A program made the translations under genes and the position numbers. Positions 29,206 through 37,170 of a stretch of DNA of 40,592 nt are shown in pieces; the stretch's first letter is position 1; each line of letters begins with the position of its first letter. Under the pieces are notes generated by a model. It worked only from the letters and a program-made list of their open reading frames with translations. It was not told the DNA's origin and made no database searches. The stretch is from an uncultured Faecalibacterium sp. (GTDB lineage: Bacteria; Bacillota; Clostridia; Oscillospirales; Ruminococcaceae), in NCBI GenBank assembly GCA_900551435.1, contig URVW01000012.1, positions 1 through 40,592 on the forward strand, in the 5' to 3' direction.

Positions 29206-29492
29206 CGTGAAAAGCGTTGAAGGGAACAAGTACCTTGAAGCGCTCTGCCCAGAGAGACTCCGGTTGGTGAAAGGGGTATGCAGAGCAGCAGGGGAAATAC
29301 CTCCCGGAGCTGTAGGCTGAATGGGGTCTCCTCTAGTAGGCTGTGCCGCGTGCGAGCGTTACAAACGCAGGAGTGTCGTCCTACTCTGGGGCATGCACTC
29401 GTGAGGCTGTTTCTGTGAAGGAACAGCAAACAGAGGTGGTACCGCGATCTTCTCGCCCTCTGCCAAATTTATTTTGGCAGAGGGCGTTTTTG
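29206..29492 (+). promoter_or_regulatory. T-box riboswitch, tyrosine specific
   Basis: Complete T-box leader. Stem I: GGGAACAAGTACC at the base, AGAGAG, the GGTTGGTG distal loop, and GGGGAAATACCTCCC carrying the specifier TAC (29298-29300), a Tyr codon, in the usual GAA-A-TAC-C setting. Then a stem II region with AGTAG and GCGTTACA, and the T-box core AGGTGGTACCGCGA (29434-29447). Uncharged tRNA-Tyr should stabilise the antiterminator and switch on tyrS. Confidence 0.95.
29454..29492 (+). terminator. T-box-controlled terminator before tyrS
   Basis: CGCCCTCTGCCAAA (29454-29467) and TTTGGCAGAGGGCG (29473-29486) form a 14-bp stem followed by a run of five T. Confidence 0.93.
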
Positions 29493-29526
29493 TTTCCCTC
29501 TGCCCACAAAACAGGAGGAAAACCCA

Positions 29527-30744
29527 ATGACTCTCTACGAAGAACTCAAAGCCCGCGGTCTGGTCGCTCAGATCACCGATAAGGAGATCATCGACCTCAT
29601 CAACAACGGCAAAGCCACCTTCTACATCGGCTTTGACTGCACCGCCGACAGCCTGACCGCCGGCCATTTTATGGCCCTGACCCTGATGAAGCGTCTGCAG
29701 ATGGCCGGCAACAAGCCCATCGCCCTGATCGGCGGCGGCACGACCATGATCGGCGACCCCTCCGGCCGCACCGATATGCGCAAGATGCTGACCAAAGAGG
29801 ACATCGCCCACAACGCGGCATGTTTCAAGAAGCAGATGGAAAAGTTCATCGACTTCTCCGAGGGCAAGGCGCTGATGCTGAACAACGCCGACTGGCTTCT
29901 GAACCTGAATTATGTCGAATTGTTGCGTGATGTCGGCGCATGCTTCTCGGTCAACAACATGCTCCGCGCCAAGTGCTATGAGCAGCGCATGGAGAAGGGC
30001 CTGTCCTTCCTCGAGTTCAACTACATGATCATGCAGAGCTACGACTTCTACTACATGTTCCAGCACTACGGCTGCAACATGCAGTTCGGCGGCGATGACC
30101 AGTGGAGCAACATGCTGGGCGGCACGGAGCTGATCCGCCGCAAGCTGGGCAAGGACGCCTACGCCATGACCATCACGCTGCTGACCGACTCGCAGGGCAA
30201 GAAGATGGGCAAGACCGCCGGCAACGCCGTCTGGCTCGACCCCAACAAGACCAGCCCCTTCGAGTTCTACCAGTACTGGCGCAACGTTGGCGACGCCGAT
30301 GTCATGAAGTGCATCCGGATGCTGACCTTCCTGCCGCTGGAGCAGATCGACGAGATGAGCACTTGGAAAGATCAGCGTCTCAACGAAGCAAAAGAGATCC
30401 TCGCCTACGAGCTGACCAGCATGGTCCACGGCAAGGAAGAGGCCGAGAAGGCTCAGAATGCAGCCCGTGCGCTGTTCAGCGGCGCTGCCGACACCGAGCA
30501 CATGCCCACAACTCAGCTGACTGAGGCCGACCTGACCGATGGTTCTATCGGCATCCTGACCCTGATGGTCAAAGCTGGTTTGGCTGCTTCCAACGGCGAA
30601 GCCCGCCGTCTGGTCACGCAGGGCGGTGTCCTCGTCGATGGAGAGAAGGTCGCTGCACCGACGGCAAGCTTCACCGCAGACCAGCTGTCCAAGAGCATCG
30701 TCATCAAGAAGGGCAAAAAGGTCTACCACAAGGTCACCCTGTAA
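29527..30744 (+). CDS. tyrS: Tyrosyl-tRNA synthetase
   Basis: A 405-residue class I synthetase. IGFDCTADSLTAGHFMAL contains the HIGH-equivalent HFMA, and GDPSGRTDMR, QFGGDDQWSN and KMGKTAGNA (KMSKS variant KMGKT) follow. The C-terminus carries an S4-like domain (ASNGEARRLVTQGGVLVDGE). It charges tRNA-Tyr. Expression is controlled by the Tyr T-box upstream. AGGAGGAAAA precedes the ATG. Confidence 0.97.
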   Translation: MTLYEELKARGLVAQITDKEIIDLINNGKATFYIGFDCTADSLTAGHFMALTLMKRLQMAGNKPIALIGGGTTMIGDPSGRTDMRKMLTKEDIAHNAACFKKQMEKFIDFSEGKALMLNNADWLLNLNYVELLRDVGACFSVNNMLRAKCYEQRMEKGLSFLEFNYMIMQSYDFYYMFQHYGCNMQFGGDDQWSNMLGGTELIRRKLGKDAYAMTITLLTDSQGKKMGKTAGNAVWLDPNKTSPFEFYQYWRNVGDADVMKCIRMLTFLPLEQIDEMSTWKDQRLNEAKEILAYELTSMVHGKEEAEKAQNAARALFSGAADTEHMPTTQLTEADLTDGSIGILTLMVKAGLAASNGEARRLVTQGGVLVDGEKVAAPTASFTADQLSKSIVIKKGKKVYHKVTL

Positions 30745-30766
30745 CCCTCTGAAAACCGCATAAGAT

Positions 30767-30811
30767 AAGAGCCGCTTCCTTCTCAAATACGAGAGGAAAG
30801 CGGCTCTTTTG
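30767..30811. terminator. Terminator between tyrS and the leftward ACT gene
   Basis: AGAGCCGCTTCCTTCTC and GAGAGGAAAGCGGCTCT pair into a long stem, followed on the + strand by TTTTGCGTCTTTT. It can also close the minus-strand dap unit, with a weaker T run on that side. Confidence 0.88.
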
Positions 30812-30847
30812 CGTCTTTTAGAAAATGGAGAAATGATGCCGTGCTTC

Positions 30848-31315
30848 TTACAGCTCGAAAGCCTTCTTCAGCACATCATAGGCAGCATCTTCGTTCTCCG
30901 CACGCACCAGCAGGGAGATATCCAGATCGCTGGTGGTGATGAGCAGCACTTCGATGCCCGCAATGGCCAGCGCATTCAGAGCGCGGGCAGCCACACCGCA
31001 GCTGGTGACCATCTCTTCGCCGAACAGGTTCAGCTTGGAGTAGCCGACGCTGATCAGCGGGGAAGCCTTGGCGTCCTTCTCGAGGTTGGCGGCGGAGATG
31101 GCCTTCATCACCAGCGGCAGATCGCTGGAAGAAGCCGTAAAGCTGAAATCGATGCTGGTCCCGTGGGGAGTGCTCTGGCTGATCATGTCCACCACGACGC
31201 CGGTATCGGCAAAGATCTGCAGATAACGTGCCAGACTGTTGCCCTTGAACTCGACATCCTGAACGCTGATCATCATAAGGCTCGGTTCGATGTTGATCTT
31301 CGATACACCGTACAT
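30848..31315 (-). CDS. Free-standing aspartokinase-type ACT-domain protein
   Basis: A 155-residue protein consisting of two ACT domains like the regulatory end of aspartokinase. The first covers VSKINIEPSLMMISVQDVEF to about residue 75 (TGVVVDMISQSTPHGTSIDF); the second ends AIAGIEVLLITTSDLDISLL, close to the ISTSEIKISVLI end of aspartokinases. The kinase catalytic domain is absent. It is the last gene of the asd-dapA-dapB operon, so it probably senses lysine or threonine and acts on a kinase encoded elsewhere, or works as a separate beta subunit. ATG at 31315 follows GGAG at eight bases; the GTG at 31324 overlaps that site. Confidence 0.8.
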   Translation of the reverse strand: MYGVSKINIEPSLMMISVQDVEFKGNSLARYLQIFADTGVVVDMISQSTPHGTSIDFSFTASSSDLPLVMKAISAANLEKDAKASPLISVGYSKLNLFGEEMVTSCGVAARALNALAIAGIEVLLITTSDLDISLLVRAENEDAAYDVLKKAFEL

Positions 31316-31361
31316 ACTAAACACTCCATTCTGCCCGTAAGGGCTGCAAGATCCGGCAGGA

Positions 31362-32120
31362 TCACATTTCTGCGATCATGTTACCCATATTGTACAGTCC
31401 CGGCTCCTTTTTTGCAAGATAAACCGCTGCATTTACAGCGCCGTTTGCAAAAATACTGCGGGAATAGGCGGTGTGCTTGAGGGTGACGACCTCATCCTGA
31501 CCGCAGAACAGCACTTCGTGGTCGCCCACGATGCTGCCGCCGCGCACCGAGCTGATGCCGATCTCCTTCGGGTCGCGCTTCTGACGGACGGAGGAACGGT
31601 CATACACATAGTGGTACTCGCCGTTGTTCTCCTCGTTGATGGCGTCTGCCAGCATCAGCGCCGTTCCGCTGGGAGCGTCCAGCTTGTTGTGATGGTGCTG
31701 CTCCACGATTTCGATGTCATAATCCACGCCGAGGATGGCCGAAGCGCGCTTGCACAGTTCGGACAGAACGTTGATGCCCATGGACATGTTCGCGCTCTTG
31801 AACACGGGGACCGTGCGGGACAGCTGAACGACCTTCAGCTGCAGCTCTTCGGACAGGCCGGTGGTGCAGACCACGATGGGCAGCTTGTGAGCCTCGCAGT
31901 AGGGCAGAGCCTTTTCCACCGCAGCGGGGGAGCTGAAGTCGATGACGACATCGCCCTTGCCGTCCAGCTTTTCGAGGCTGTCGTACACGGGGATTCCGTT
32001 CTGCTCGCCGTCCTTCACGTCGATGCCGGCGACCACGCGGCAGTCGTCCCGCTTTGCGATCATCTCGCAGAGTGCATGGCCCATCCGGCCGCCGATGCCC
32101 TGAATGATAATATCCGTCAT
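31362..32120 (-). CDS. dapB: 4-hydroxy-tetrahydrodipicolinate reductase
   Basis: A 252-residue DapB. N-terminal Rossmann motif IIIQGIGGRMGHALCEM, VIDFSSPAAVEKAL, CTTGLSEE and the substrate motif EQHHHNKLDAPSGTALMLA are diagnostic. It reduces the DapA product on the way to diaminopimelate and lysine. ATG at 32120 follows GAGGT; the frame is open further upstream without a ribosome site. Confidence 0.95.
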   Translation of the reverse strand: MTDIIIQGIGGRMGHALCEMIAKRDDCRVVAGIDVKDGEQNGIPVYDSLEKLDGKGDVVIDFSSPAAVEKALPYCEAHKLPIVVCTTGLSEELQLKVVQLSRTVPVFKSANMSMGINVLSELCKRASAILGVDYDIEIVEQHHHNKLDAPSGTALMLADAINEENNGEYHYVYDRSSVRQKRDPKEIGISSVRGGSIVGDHEVLFCGQDEVVTLKHTAYSRSIFANGAVNAAVYLAKKEPGLYNMGNMIAEM

Positions 32121-32163
32121 TGGTTTTACCTCGTCTTTTCTGATAGCTTTCCCAAACGACCAA

Positions 32164-32192
32164 ATGCCCGGGAGAACAGCTCCACCGGGCAT
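32164..32192 (-). other. Intercistronic hairpin between dapA and dapB
   Basis: ATGCCCGG and CCGGGCAT form a perfect 8-bp stem with a 13-base loop just after dapA on the minus strand. No T run follows, so it is more likely an RNA-processing or stability element than a strong terminator. Confidence 0.5.
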
Positions 32193-32208
32193 TGGTAAGC
32201 AGATACGT

Positions 32209-33102
32209 TTATTCTTTGATCAGACCCTCTGCAGCCAGCGCCTGTTCGATCTTGGCCTTGTGCTCGTCGCTCGGCTCGACCAGCGGCAGACGGCACTCAC
32301 CGGCATTCCAGCCCAGCACGTTCATCGCGTACTTGACCGGGATGGGGTTGACCTCGCAGAACAGTGCATCGGCCAGCGGCAGCATCTCCAGCTGCAGTTC
32401 GCAAGCCTTCTTGGTGTCGCCGTCGAACCATGCCTTGCAGCAGTTGTGGACCAGCTCCGGCTTGACGTTGGAAACGACGCTGATGACGCCCTTGCCGCCC
32501 AGAGACAGCAGGGGGACCACCTGATCGTCGTTGCCGGAGTAGATGTTCAGCTCGTCGCCGCACAGCTGTGCGATCTTGGCGACCTGCGAAATATTGCCAG
32601 AAGCTTCCTTGATGCCGTTGATGAGCGGGTGCTTGCTCAGCTCCAAAGCCGTCTCGGGAGCGATGTTCAGGCCGGTGCGGGACGGGACGTTGTAGACGAT
32701 GACCGGAATGCCGGCGGCGTCAGCCATGGCGGTGAAGTGTGCCACCAGACCTGCCTGAGTGGTCTTGTTGTAGTACGGGGTCACCAGCAGCAGAGCGTCT
32801 GCACCGCATGCGGCAGACTTTGCGGCCAGTGCACAGCCGTGGTCGGTGTCGTTGGAGCCAGCACCTGCGATGACAGGCACGCGGTGGTTGACGGTATCGA
32901 CGGTGAACTTGATCGCGGCCAGCTGCTCTTCGTCGGTCATGGTGGAGCACTCGCCGGTGGTCCCGCAGATGACGATGGCATCGGTCCCGCGTGCGATCTG
33001 GTCCTCGATGATGCGGCCCAGTTCGTCAAAATTGACGCTGCCATCCTCGTACATCGGGGTGATGATCGCCACGCCCGCGCCGGTAAAGACAGGATTCTTC
33101 AT
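32209..33102 (-). CDS. dapA: 4-hydroxy-tetrahydrodipicolinate synthase
   Basis: A 297-residue DapA. VAIITPMYEDGSVNFDEL, CGTTGECSTMTDEEQ, PVIAGAGSNDTDHG, VTPYYNKTTQAGL, VYNVPSRTG with the active-site Tyr, and NGIKEASGNI with the Schiff-base Lys are all present. It joins pyruvate and aspartate semialdehyde. AAAGGAGATTTTACGTT precedes the ATG. Confidence 0.96.
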   Translation of the reverse strand: MKNPVFTGAGVAIITPMYEDGSVNFDELGRIIEDQIARGTDAIVICGTTGECSTMTDEEQLAAIKFTVDTVNHRVPVIAGAGSNDTDHGCALAAKSAACGADALLLVTPYYNKTTQAGLVAHFTAMADAAGIPVIVYNVPSRTGLNIAPETALELSKHPLINGIKEASGNISQVAKIAQLCGDELNIYSGNDDQVVPLLSLGGKGVISVVSNVKPELVHNCCKAWFDGDTKKACELQLEMLPLADALFCEVNPIPVKYAMNVLGWNAGECRLPLVEPSDEHKAKIEQALAAEGLIKE

Positions 33103-33121
33103 AACGTAAAATCTCCTTTGC

Positions 33122-33142
33122 TGCGTTTGTTTTTCAAACGCA
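33122..33142 (-). other. Intercistronic hairpin between asd and dapA
   Basis: TGCGTTTG (33122-33129) and CAAACGCA (33135-33142) form a perfect 8-bp stem with a 5-base loop, immediately before the dapA ribosome site on the minus strand. Confidence 0.55.
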
Positions 33143-33144
33143 AA

Positions 33145-34227
33145 TCAGTCAAAATAGCCCTTTGCGGCCAGCAGCTCTGCCAGCAGGACCGCGCCGCCCG
33201 CAGCACCGCGCAGGGTGTTGTGGCTCATGCAGGCAAACTTGTAGTCAAACAGGGTATCTTCCCGCAGACGGCCCAGGCAGACGGCCATGCCGTGCTCGGT
33301 GTTGCGGTCGAGCTTGGGCTGGGGACGGTCGTTCTCGGTGAAGTAGTGGAGGAACTGCTTGGGTGCGCTGGGCAGCTCCAGCTCCTGTGCGGGGCCGCGG
33401 AAGTTTGCCCATGCCTCGAGGATCTGCTCCTTGGTGGGTTTCTTGTCAAAGCTCACGAATACAGCAGCGGTGTGGCCGTCAGAAACGGGAACACGGAAGC
33501 ACTGAGCCGTGATGACGGGCTTCTCGGCGTTCACGATCTTGTCGCCCTCGATGTGGCCCCACAGCTTCAGCGGCTCCTGCTCGCTCTTCTCTTCCTCGCC
33601 GCCGATGTAGGGGATCACGTTGTCCACGATCTCCGGCATCCGGTCGAAGGTCTTGCCTGCGCCGGAAATGGCCTGATAGGTGCAGACCAGCGCCTTGCTG
33701 ACGCCGAACTCCTTCATCAGGGGATGCAGGGCGGGAACGTAGCTCTGCAGACTGCAGTTGGACTTGACGGCGATGAAGCCGCGCTTCGTGCCCAGACGCT
33801 TGCGCTGTGCGGGGATGATCTCGATGTGGTCTGCGTTGATCTCAGGCACGACCATCGGGACGTCCGGCGTGCCGCGGTTTGCGCTGTTGTTGGAGACGAC
33901 GGGGCACTCGGCCTTTGCGTAAGCCTCTTCCAGCGCCTTGATCTCAGCCTTGGGCATGTTGACTGCGCAGAAGATGAAATCGACCTGCGAAGCAACTTCC
34001 TCCACGTTGGAAGCGTCCAGAACGACCATCTTCTTCACGCTCTCAGGCATCGGGGTGGTCATGGCCCAGCGGGAGCCGACAGCTTCCTCATAGGTCTTGC
34101 CTGCACTCCGGCCGGATGCGGCCAGAGTGGTCAGCTTGAACCAAGGGTGATTCTCCAGCAGCGTAATGAAACGCTGACCGACCATACCCGTTGCACCGAC
34201 GACGCCAACTTTATACTGTTTTTCCAT
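33145..34227 (-). CDS. asd: Aspartate-semialdehyde dehydrogenase
   Basis: A 360-residue Asd. Rossmann start YKVGVVGATGMVGQRF, VVSNNSANR, IAVKSNCSLQSY with the catalytic Cys, and ISGAGKTFDRM are clear. It reduces aspartyl phosphate to aspartate semialdehyde, the branch point to DAP/lysine, threonine and methionine. The longer FrmA/yeast-like form of the family. ATG at 34227 follows AAAGGAAAGGTG. First gene of the leftward operon. Confidence 0.95.
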   Translation of the reverse strand: MEKQYKVGVVGATGMVGQRFITLLENHPWFKLTTLAASGRSAGKTYEEAVGSRWAMTTPMPESVKKMVVLDASNVEEVASQVDFIFCAVNMPKAEIKALEEAYAKAECPVVSNNSANRGTPDVPMVVPEINADHIEIIPAQRKRLGTKRGFIAVKSNCSLQSYVPALHPLMKEFGVSKALVCTYQAISGAGKTFDRMPEIVDNVIPYIGGEEEKSEQEPLKLWGHIEGDKIVNAEKPVITAQCFRVPVSDGHTAAVFVSFDKKPTKEQILEAWANFRGPAQELELPSAPKQFLHYFTENDRPQPKLDRNTEHGMAVCLGRLREDTLFDYKFACMSHNTLRGAAGGAVLLAELLAAKGYFD

Positions 34228-34274
34228 TTCCAGCACCTTTCCTTTCAAAAAAACAAATTCACACAGAACACGGC

Positions 34275-34303
34275 TTGCAAACCAGACGTCTATGCAATAT
34301 AAT
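34275..34303 (+). promoter_or_regulatory. Promoter of queA
   Basis: TTGCAA (34275-34280), 17-base spacer, TATAAT (34298-34303). Confidence 0.82.
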
Positions 34304-34325
34304 AGATACTGTTTACACAGAATTT

Positions 34326-34355
34326 ATGATAACATTGATACGGTCCTCGTGTCAA
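34326..34355 (-). promoter_or_regulatory. Promoter of the asd-dap operon
   Basis: On the minus strand: TTGACA (34355-34350), 18-base spacer, TATCAT (34331-34326). It faces the queA promoter, so the two 5' ends overlap. The leader is only about 90 bases, too short for a lysine riboswitch. Confidence 0.65.
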
Positions 34356-34379
34356 TCATCGGAAAGGCAAATGCAGAGC

Positions 34380-35408
34380 ATGTTAAAAAAAGATTTTTGG
34401 TATGATTTACCCAAAGAGCTGATCGCACAGGAGCCGGCAGACCCCCGCGACGCGGCGCGCCTGATGGTTTTGAGCCAGAAAGACGACAGCATCGAGCACC
34501 GAATCTTCCGCGATCTTCCGGAATATCTGGAACCCGGCGACCTGCTGGTGGTCAACAACTCCAAGGTCCTGCCCGCCCGCATCGTGGGCATCAAGCAGCC
34601 CACCGGCGCAGTCTGTGAGCTGCTGCTGCTCCGTCAGGTCAAGGGCGACCAGTGGGAGTGTCTGGCAAAGCCCGGCAAGCGGATGCAGCCGGGAACGAAG
34701 GTCAGCTTCGGCGACGGCACGCTGACGGCGGTTGTGGACGAAACGCTGGAGGACGGCAACAAGTTCGTTACATTTTATTATGACACCGAGACGCTTTATG
34801 AAAAGCTGGACGAATTTGGCAAGATGCCGCTGCCGCCCTATATCACCAAGCAGCTGGAGGACCAGAGCCAGTACCAGACCGTTTACGCCAAGGAACTGGG
34901 CAGCGCGGCCGCTCCCACGGCAGGACTGCACTTCACCCCGGAACTGATGGATACCATCCGCGCCAAGGGCGTTGGCATCGCCGAGGTGACGCTGCATGTT
35001 GGTCTGGGGACCTTCCGCCCCGTCATGGAGGACGAGATCACCGACCACAAGATGCACAGCGAGTGGTACTCCATCAGTGAGGAGACAGCCCAGCGCATTC
35101 GCGAGACCAAGGCTGCCGGCCACCGCGTCATTGCCGTCGGCACGACGAGCTGCCGCACGCTGGAAGCTGTCGCCGCGAAGTACGGCGAGATCAAGGCTTG
35201 CAGCGGCAACACGTCTATTTTCCTGTATCCGGGCGTCAAGTTCAACTGCATCGACGGCCTGATCACCAACTTCCACCTGCCCGAAAGCACCCTCATCATG
35301 CTGGTGTCCGCGCTGTACGGCTACGAAAAGACCATGGCAGCGTATAAGGTGGCGGTTCAGGAAAAGTATCGCTTTTTCAGTTTTGGCGATGCGATGTTGA
35401 TTTTATAA
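34380..35408 (+). CDS. queA: tRNA preQ1(34) S-adenosylmethionine ribosyltransferase-isomerase QueA
   Basis: A 342-residue QueA. YDLPKELIAQEPADPRDAARL, VNNSKVLPARIVG, AAAPTAGLHFTPELM, VTLHVGLGTFRPV, KMHSEWYSI and TNFHLPESTLIMLVSALYG are family signatures. It adds the ribosyl part of SAM to preQ1 at the wobble base of certain tRNAs, the step after Tgt. ATG 34380 matches where family members begin; ATG 34371 is in frame but only three bases from GGAAAGG. Followed by tgt with its own promoter. Confidence 0.94.
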   Translation: MLKKDFWYDLPKELIAQEPADPRDAARLMVLSQKDDSIEHRIFRDLPEYLEPGDLLVVNNSKVLPARIVGIKQPTGAVCELLLLRQVKGDQWECLAKPGKRMQPGTKVSFGDGTLTAVVDETLEDGNKFVTFYYDTETLYEKLDEFGKMPLPPYITKQLEDQSQYQTVYAKELGSAAAPTAGLHFTPELMDTIRAKGVGIAEVTLHVGLGTFRPVMEDEITDHKMHSEWYSISEETAQRIRETKAAGHRVIAVGTTSCRTLEAVAAKYGEIKACSGNTSIFLYPGVKFNCIDGLITNFHLPESTLIMLVSALYGYEKTMAAYKVAVQEKYRFFSFGDAMLIL

Positions 35409-35424
35409 TGTAAAAGCGATTTTT
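35368..35424 (+). terminator. Possible terminator at the end of queA
   Basis: ATCGCTTTT (35368-35376) pairs perfectly with AAAAGCGAT (35412-35420), followed by TTTT. The loop is long (35 bases) and holds the queA stop, so function is uncertain. Confidence 0.35.
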
Positions 35425-35461
35425 CAAGGAGTTCGAATGTCGCCGTTTCCACTCTCCAAAG

Positions 35462-35490
35462 TTGAAAACGCGCGTGTTCTTTGATACACT
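35462..35490 (+). promoter_or_regulatory. Promoter of tgt
   Basis: TTGAAA (35462-35467), 17-base spacer, TACACT (35485-35490). Confidence 0.7.
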
Positions 35491-35502
35491 ATTTCTGACG
35501 AC

Positions 35503-35546
35503 GCCGCAGATCCTGCGGCACAGGATGCACGGCTGTTCTCCGTGCA
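35503..35546 (+). promoter_or_regulatory. Two back-to-back hairpins in the tgt leader
   Basis: GCCGCAG-atc-CTGCGGC (35503-35519) and TGCACGG-ctgttct-CCGTGCA (35526-35546) fill most of the short leader just before the ribosome site AAGGAAAA. No run of T follows. They do not fit the preQ1 riboswitch pattern. Confidence 0.6.
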
Positions 35547-35562
35547 CAGAAAGGAAAACGAT

Positions 35563-36708
35563 ATGCCTTCTTTGACAACTTACAAGCTCCTCAAGCAGGA
35601 GCACAACGCTCGGCGGGGCGAGTTCAAGACCGTGCATGGTACGGTCCAGACCCCGGCATTCCAAAACGTCGCGACCGCAGGTGCGATCAAGGGCGGACTT
35701 TCCGCACAGGACCTGAAAGACATCGGCACGCAGGTCATGCTCTGCAACACCTATCATCTGCATCTGCGTCCGGGCGACAAGCTGGTGGCTGACATGGGCG
35801 GTCTGCACAAATTCACCCGTTGGAATGGTCCCATCCTGACCGACAGCGGCGGATTTCAGGTGTTCAGCCTGTCCAAGCTGCGCAAGATCACCGAAGAGGG
35901 CGTGACCTTTGCGTCCCATCTGGACGGCCACCGCATTTTCATGGGACCGGAAGAGAGCATGCAGATTCAGGCAAACCTCGGTTCCACCATTGCAATGGCA
36001 TTCGACGAGTGCGTGGAGAACCCCGCCCAGCACGACTATTCCAAGGCCAGCTGTGACCGCACGGTCCGCTGGCTGGCCCGCTGCAAGGCTGAAATGGCCC
36101 GCCTGAAGCACGAGGGCAAAGCGGTCAATCCGGACCAGCTGCTGTTTGGCATCAATCAGGGCTGCACCTATGCGGACCTGCGCGTGGAGCACATGAAGCA
36201 GATCGCCGAGATGGACCTTGACGGGTATGCTATCGGCGGTCTGGCTGTCGGCGAACCCACCGAAGTGATGTATGAAATGATCAGCGAAGTCGAGCCGTAT
36301 ATGCCCAAGGACAAGATCCGCTACCTGATGGGCGTCGGCACTCCCGGCAACATCATCGAGGCCGTCTATCGCGGCGTGGACCTGTTCGACTGCGTCATGC
36401 CCAGCCGCAATGCGCGTCATGGTCATCTGAATACTTGGGGCGGCATCATCAACATCAAGAACGCCAAGTATGAGCGCGACGAGCGCCCCATCGACCCCAC
36501 CTGCGGCTGTCCGGCGTGCCGGAATTATTCCCGCGCCTATATCCGCCACCTGTTCAAGGCGGAAGAGCTTCTGGGAATGCGTCTGGCCGTCATGCATAAC
36601 CTGTGGTTCTATAACCACCTGATGGAGCGCATCCGCGACGAGCTGGATGCCGGGACCTTCACGGCGTTCCATGACCGCTATGTGAAACTTCTTGATACAA
36701 GAATTTGA
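35563..36708 (+). CDS. tgt: tRNA-guanine transglycosylase
   Basis: A 381-residue bacterial Tgt. VQTPAFQNVATAGAIKGG, GLHKFTRWNGPILTDSGGFQ with the active-site Asp, LFGINQGCTYADLR, GYAIGGLAVGEP, and the zinc site CGCPACRNYS with a later His (MHN) are present. It exchanges guanine 34 for preQ1 in tRNAs with GUN anticodons. The ATG at 35563 follows AAGGAAAA; an in-frame ATG at 35542 lies inside a hairpin. Confidence 0.96.
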   Translation: MPSLTTYKLLKQEHNARRGEFKTVHGTVQTPAFQNVATAGAIKGGLSAQDLKDIGTQVMLCNTYHLHLRPGDKLVADMGGLHKFTRWNGPILTDSGGFQVFSLSKLRKITEEGVTFASHLDGHRIFMGPEESMQIQANLGSTIAMAFDECVENPAQHDYSKASCDRTVRWLARCKAEMARLKHEGKAVNPDQLLFGINQGCTYADLRVEHMKQIAEMDLDGYAIGGLAVGEPTEVMYEMISEVEPYMPKDKIRYLMGVGTPGNIIEAVYRGVDLFDCVMPSRNARHGHLNTWGGIINIKNAKYERDERPIDPTCGCPACRNYSRAYIRHLFKAEELLGMRLAVMHNLWFYNHLMERIRDELDAGTFTAFHDRYVKLLDTRI

Positions 36709-36726
36709 GTTTTTCACACTTTGGCC

Positions 36727-36755
36727 TTGAAAGCTGCAGAAGAAGCGATTATAAT
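36727..36755 (+). promoter_or_regulatory. Promoter of yajC
   Basis: TTGAAA (36727-36732), 17-base spacer, TATAAT (36750-36755). Confidence 0.82.
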
Positions 36756-36790
36756 AAGTTTATCTGAATTTTGAGAGGAGATTTTGCCCC

Positions 36791-37105
36791 ATGCAATTTC
36801 TGACGACTACGACCGAAAGCTACATCAGCCTGTTCTTCACGCTGGCTTTGATGCTGGTTCTGCTCTATTTCATGATCTATCGTCCCCAGAAGAAGCAGGA
36901 GAAGAAGGACGCTGCCATGCGTTCTGCTCTGGAGATCGGCGATCAGGTCACTACCATCGGCGGTGTGATCGGTCGTGTGGTTGCCATCAAGGACGACACC
37001 TTCGTTCTGGAGACTGGCGCTGACCGTGTGAAGATCCGCTTCACCAAAAATGCCATCAGCTCTGTGGAGAAGCTGAACATGGACAATGCTCCCGCTAAAA
37101 AGTAA
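36791..37105 (+). CDS. yajC: Preprotein translocase accessory protein YajC
   Basis: A 104-residue YajC. One N-terminal membrane helix (about 12-28), then FMIYRPQKKQEKKDAAMRSA and the small beta domain LEIGDQVTTIGGVIGRVVAI. It associates with SecDF-type complexes. GAGAGGAGA precedes the ATG. Follows queA-tgt, as in many bacteria. Confidence 0.94.
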   Translation: MQFLTTTTESYISLFFTLALMLVLLYFMIYRPQKKQEKKDAAMRSALEIGDQVTTIGGVIGRVVAIKDDTFVLETGADRVKIRFTKNAISSVEKLNMDNAPAKK

Positions 37106-37127
37106 TTTCTGAACCCAGTACTTTTTC

Positions 37128-37170
37128 ACGCGCCTTCCTGCATACAGTAAGTGCAGGGAGGCGCGTTTTT
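37128..37170 (+). terminator. Terminator after yajC that contains the next ribosome site
   Basis: ACGCGCCTTCCTGCA (37128-37142) and TGCAGGGAGGCGCGT (37152-37166) form a 15-bp stem followed by five T. The 3' arm includes GGGAGG (37156-37161), the ribosome site of the gene starting at 37171. Confidence 0.88.

Noticed and set aside
32104..34302. 732-codon open frame on the + strand
   Set aside because: Antisense to dapA and asd, whose motifs are unambiguous.
34228..34325. Lysine riboswitch in the asd leader
   Set aside because: The leader is only about 90 bases and has no long multi-helix core.
35491..35562. preQ1 riboswitch before tgt
   Set aside because: The two hairpins lack the C-rich loop and A-rich tail of known preQ1 classes.
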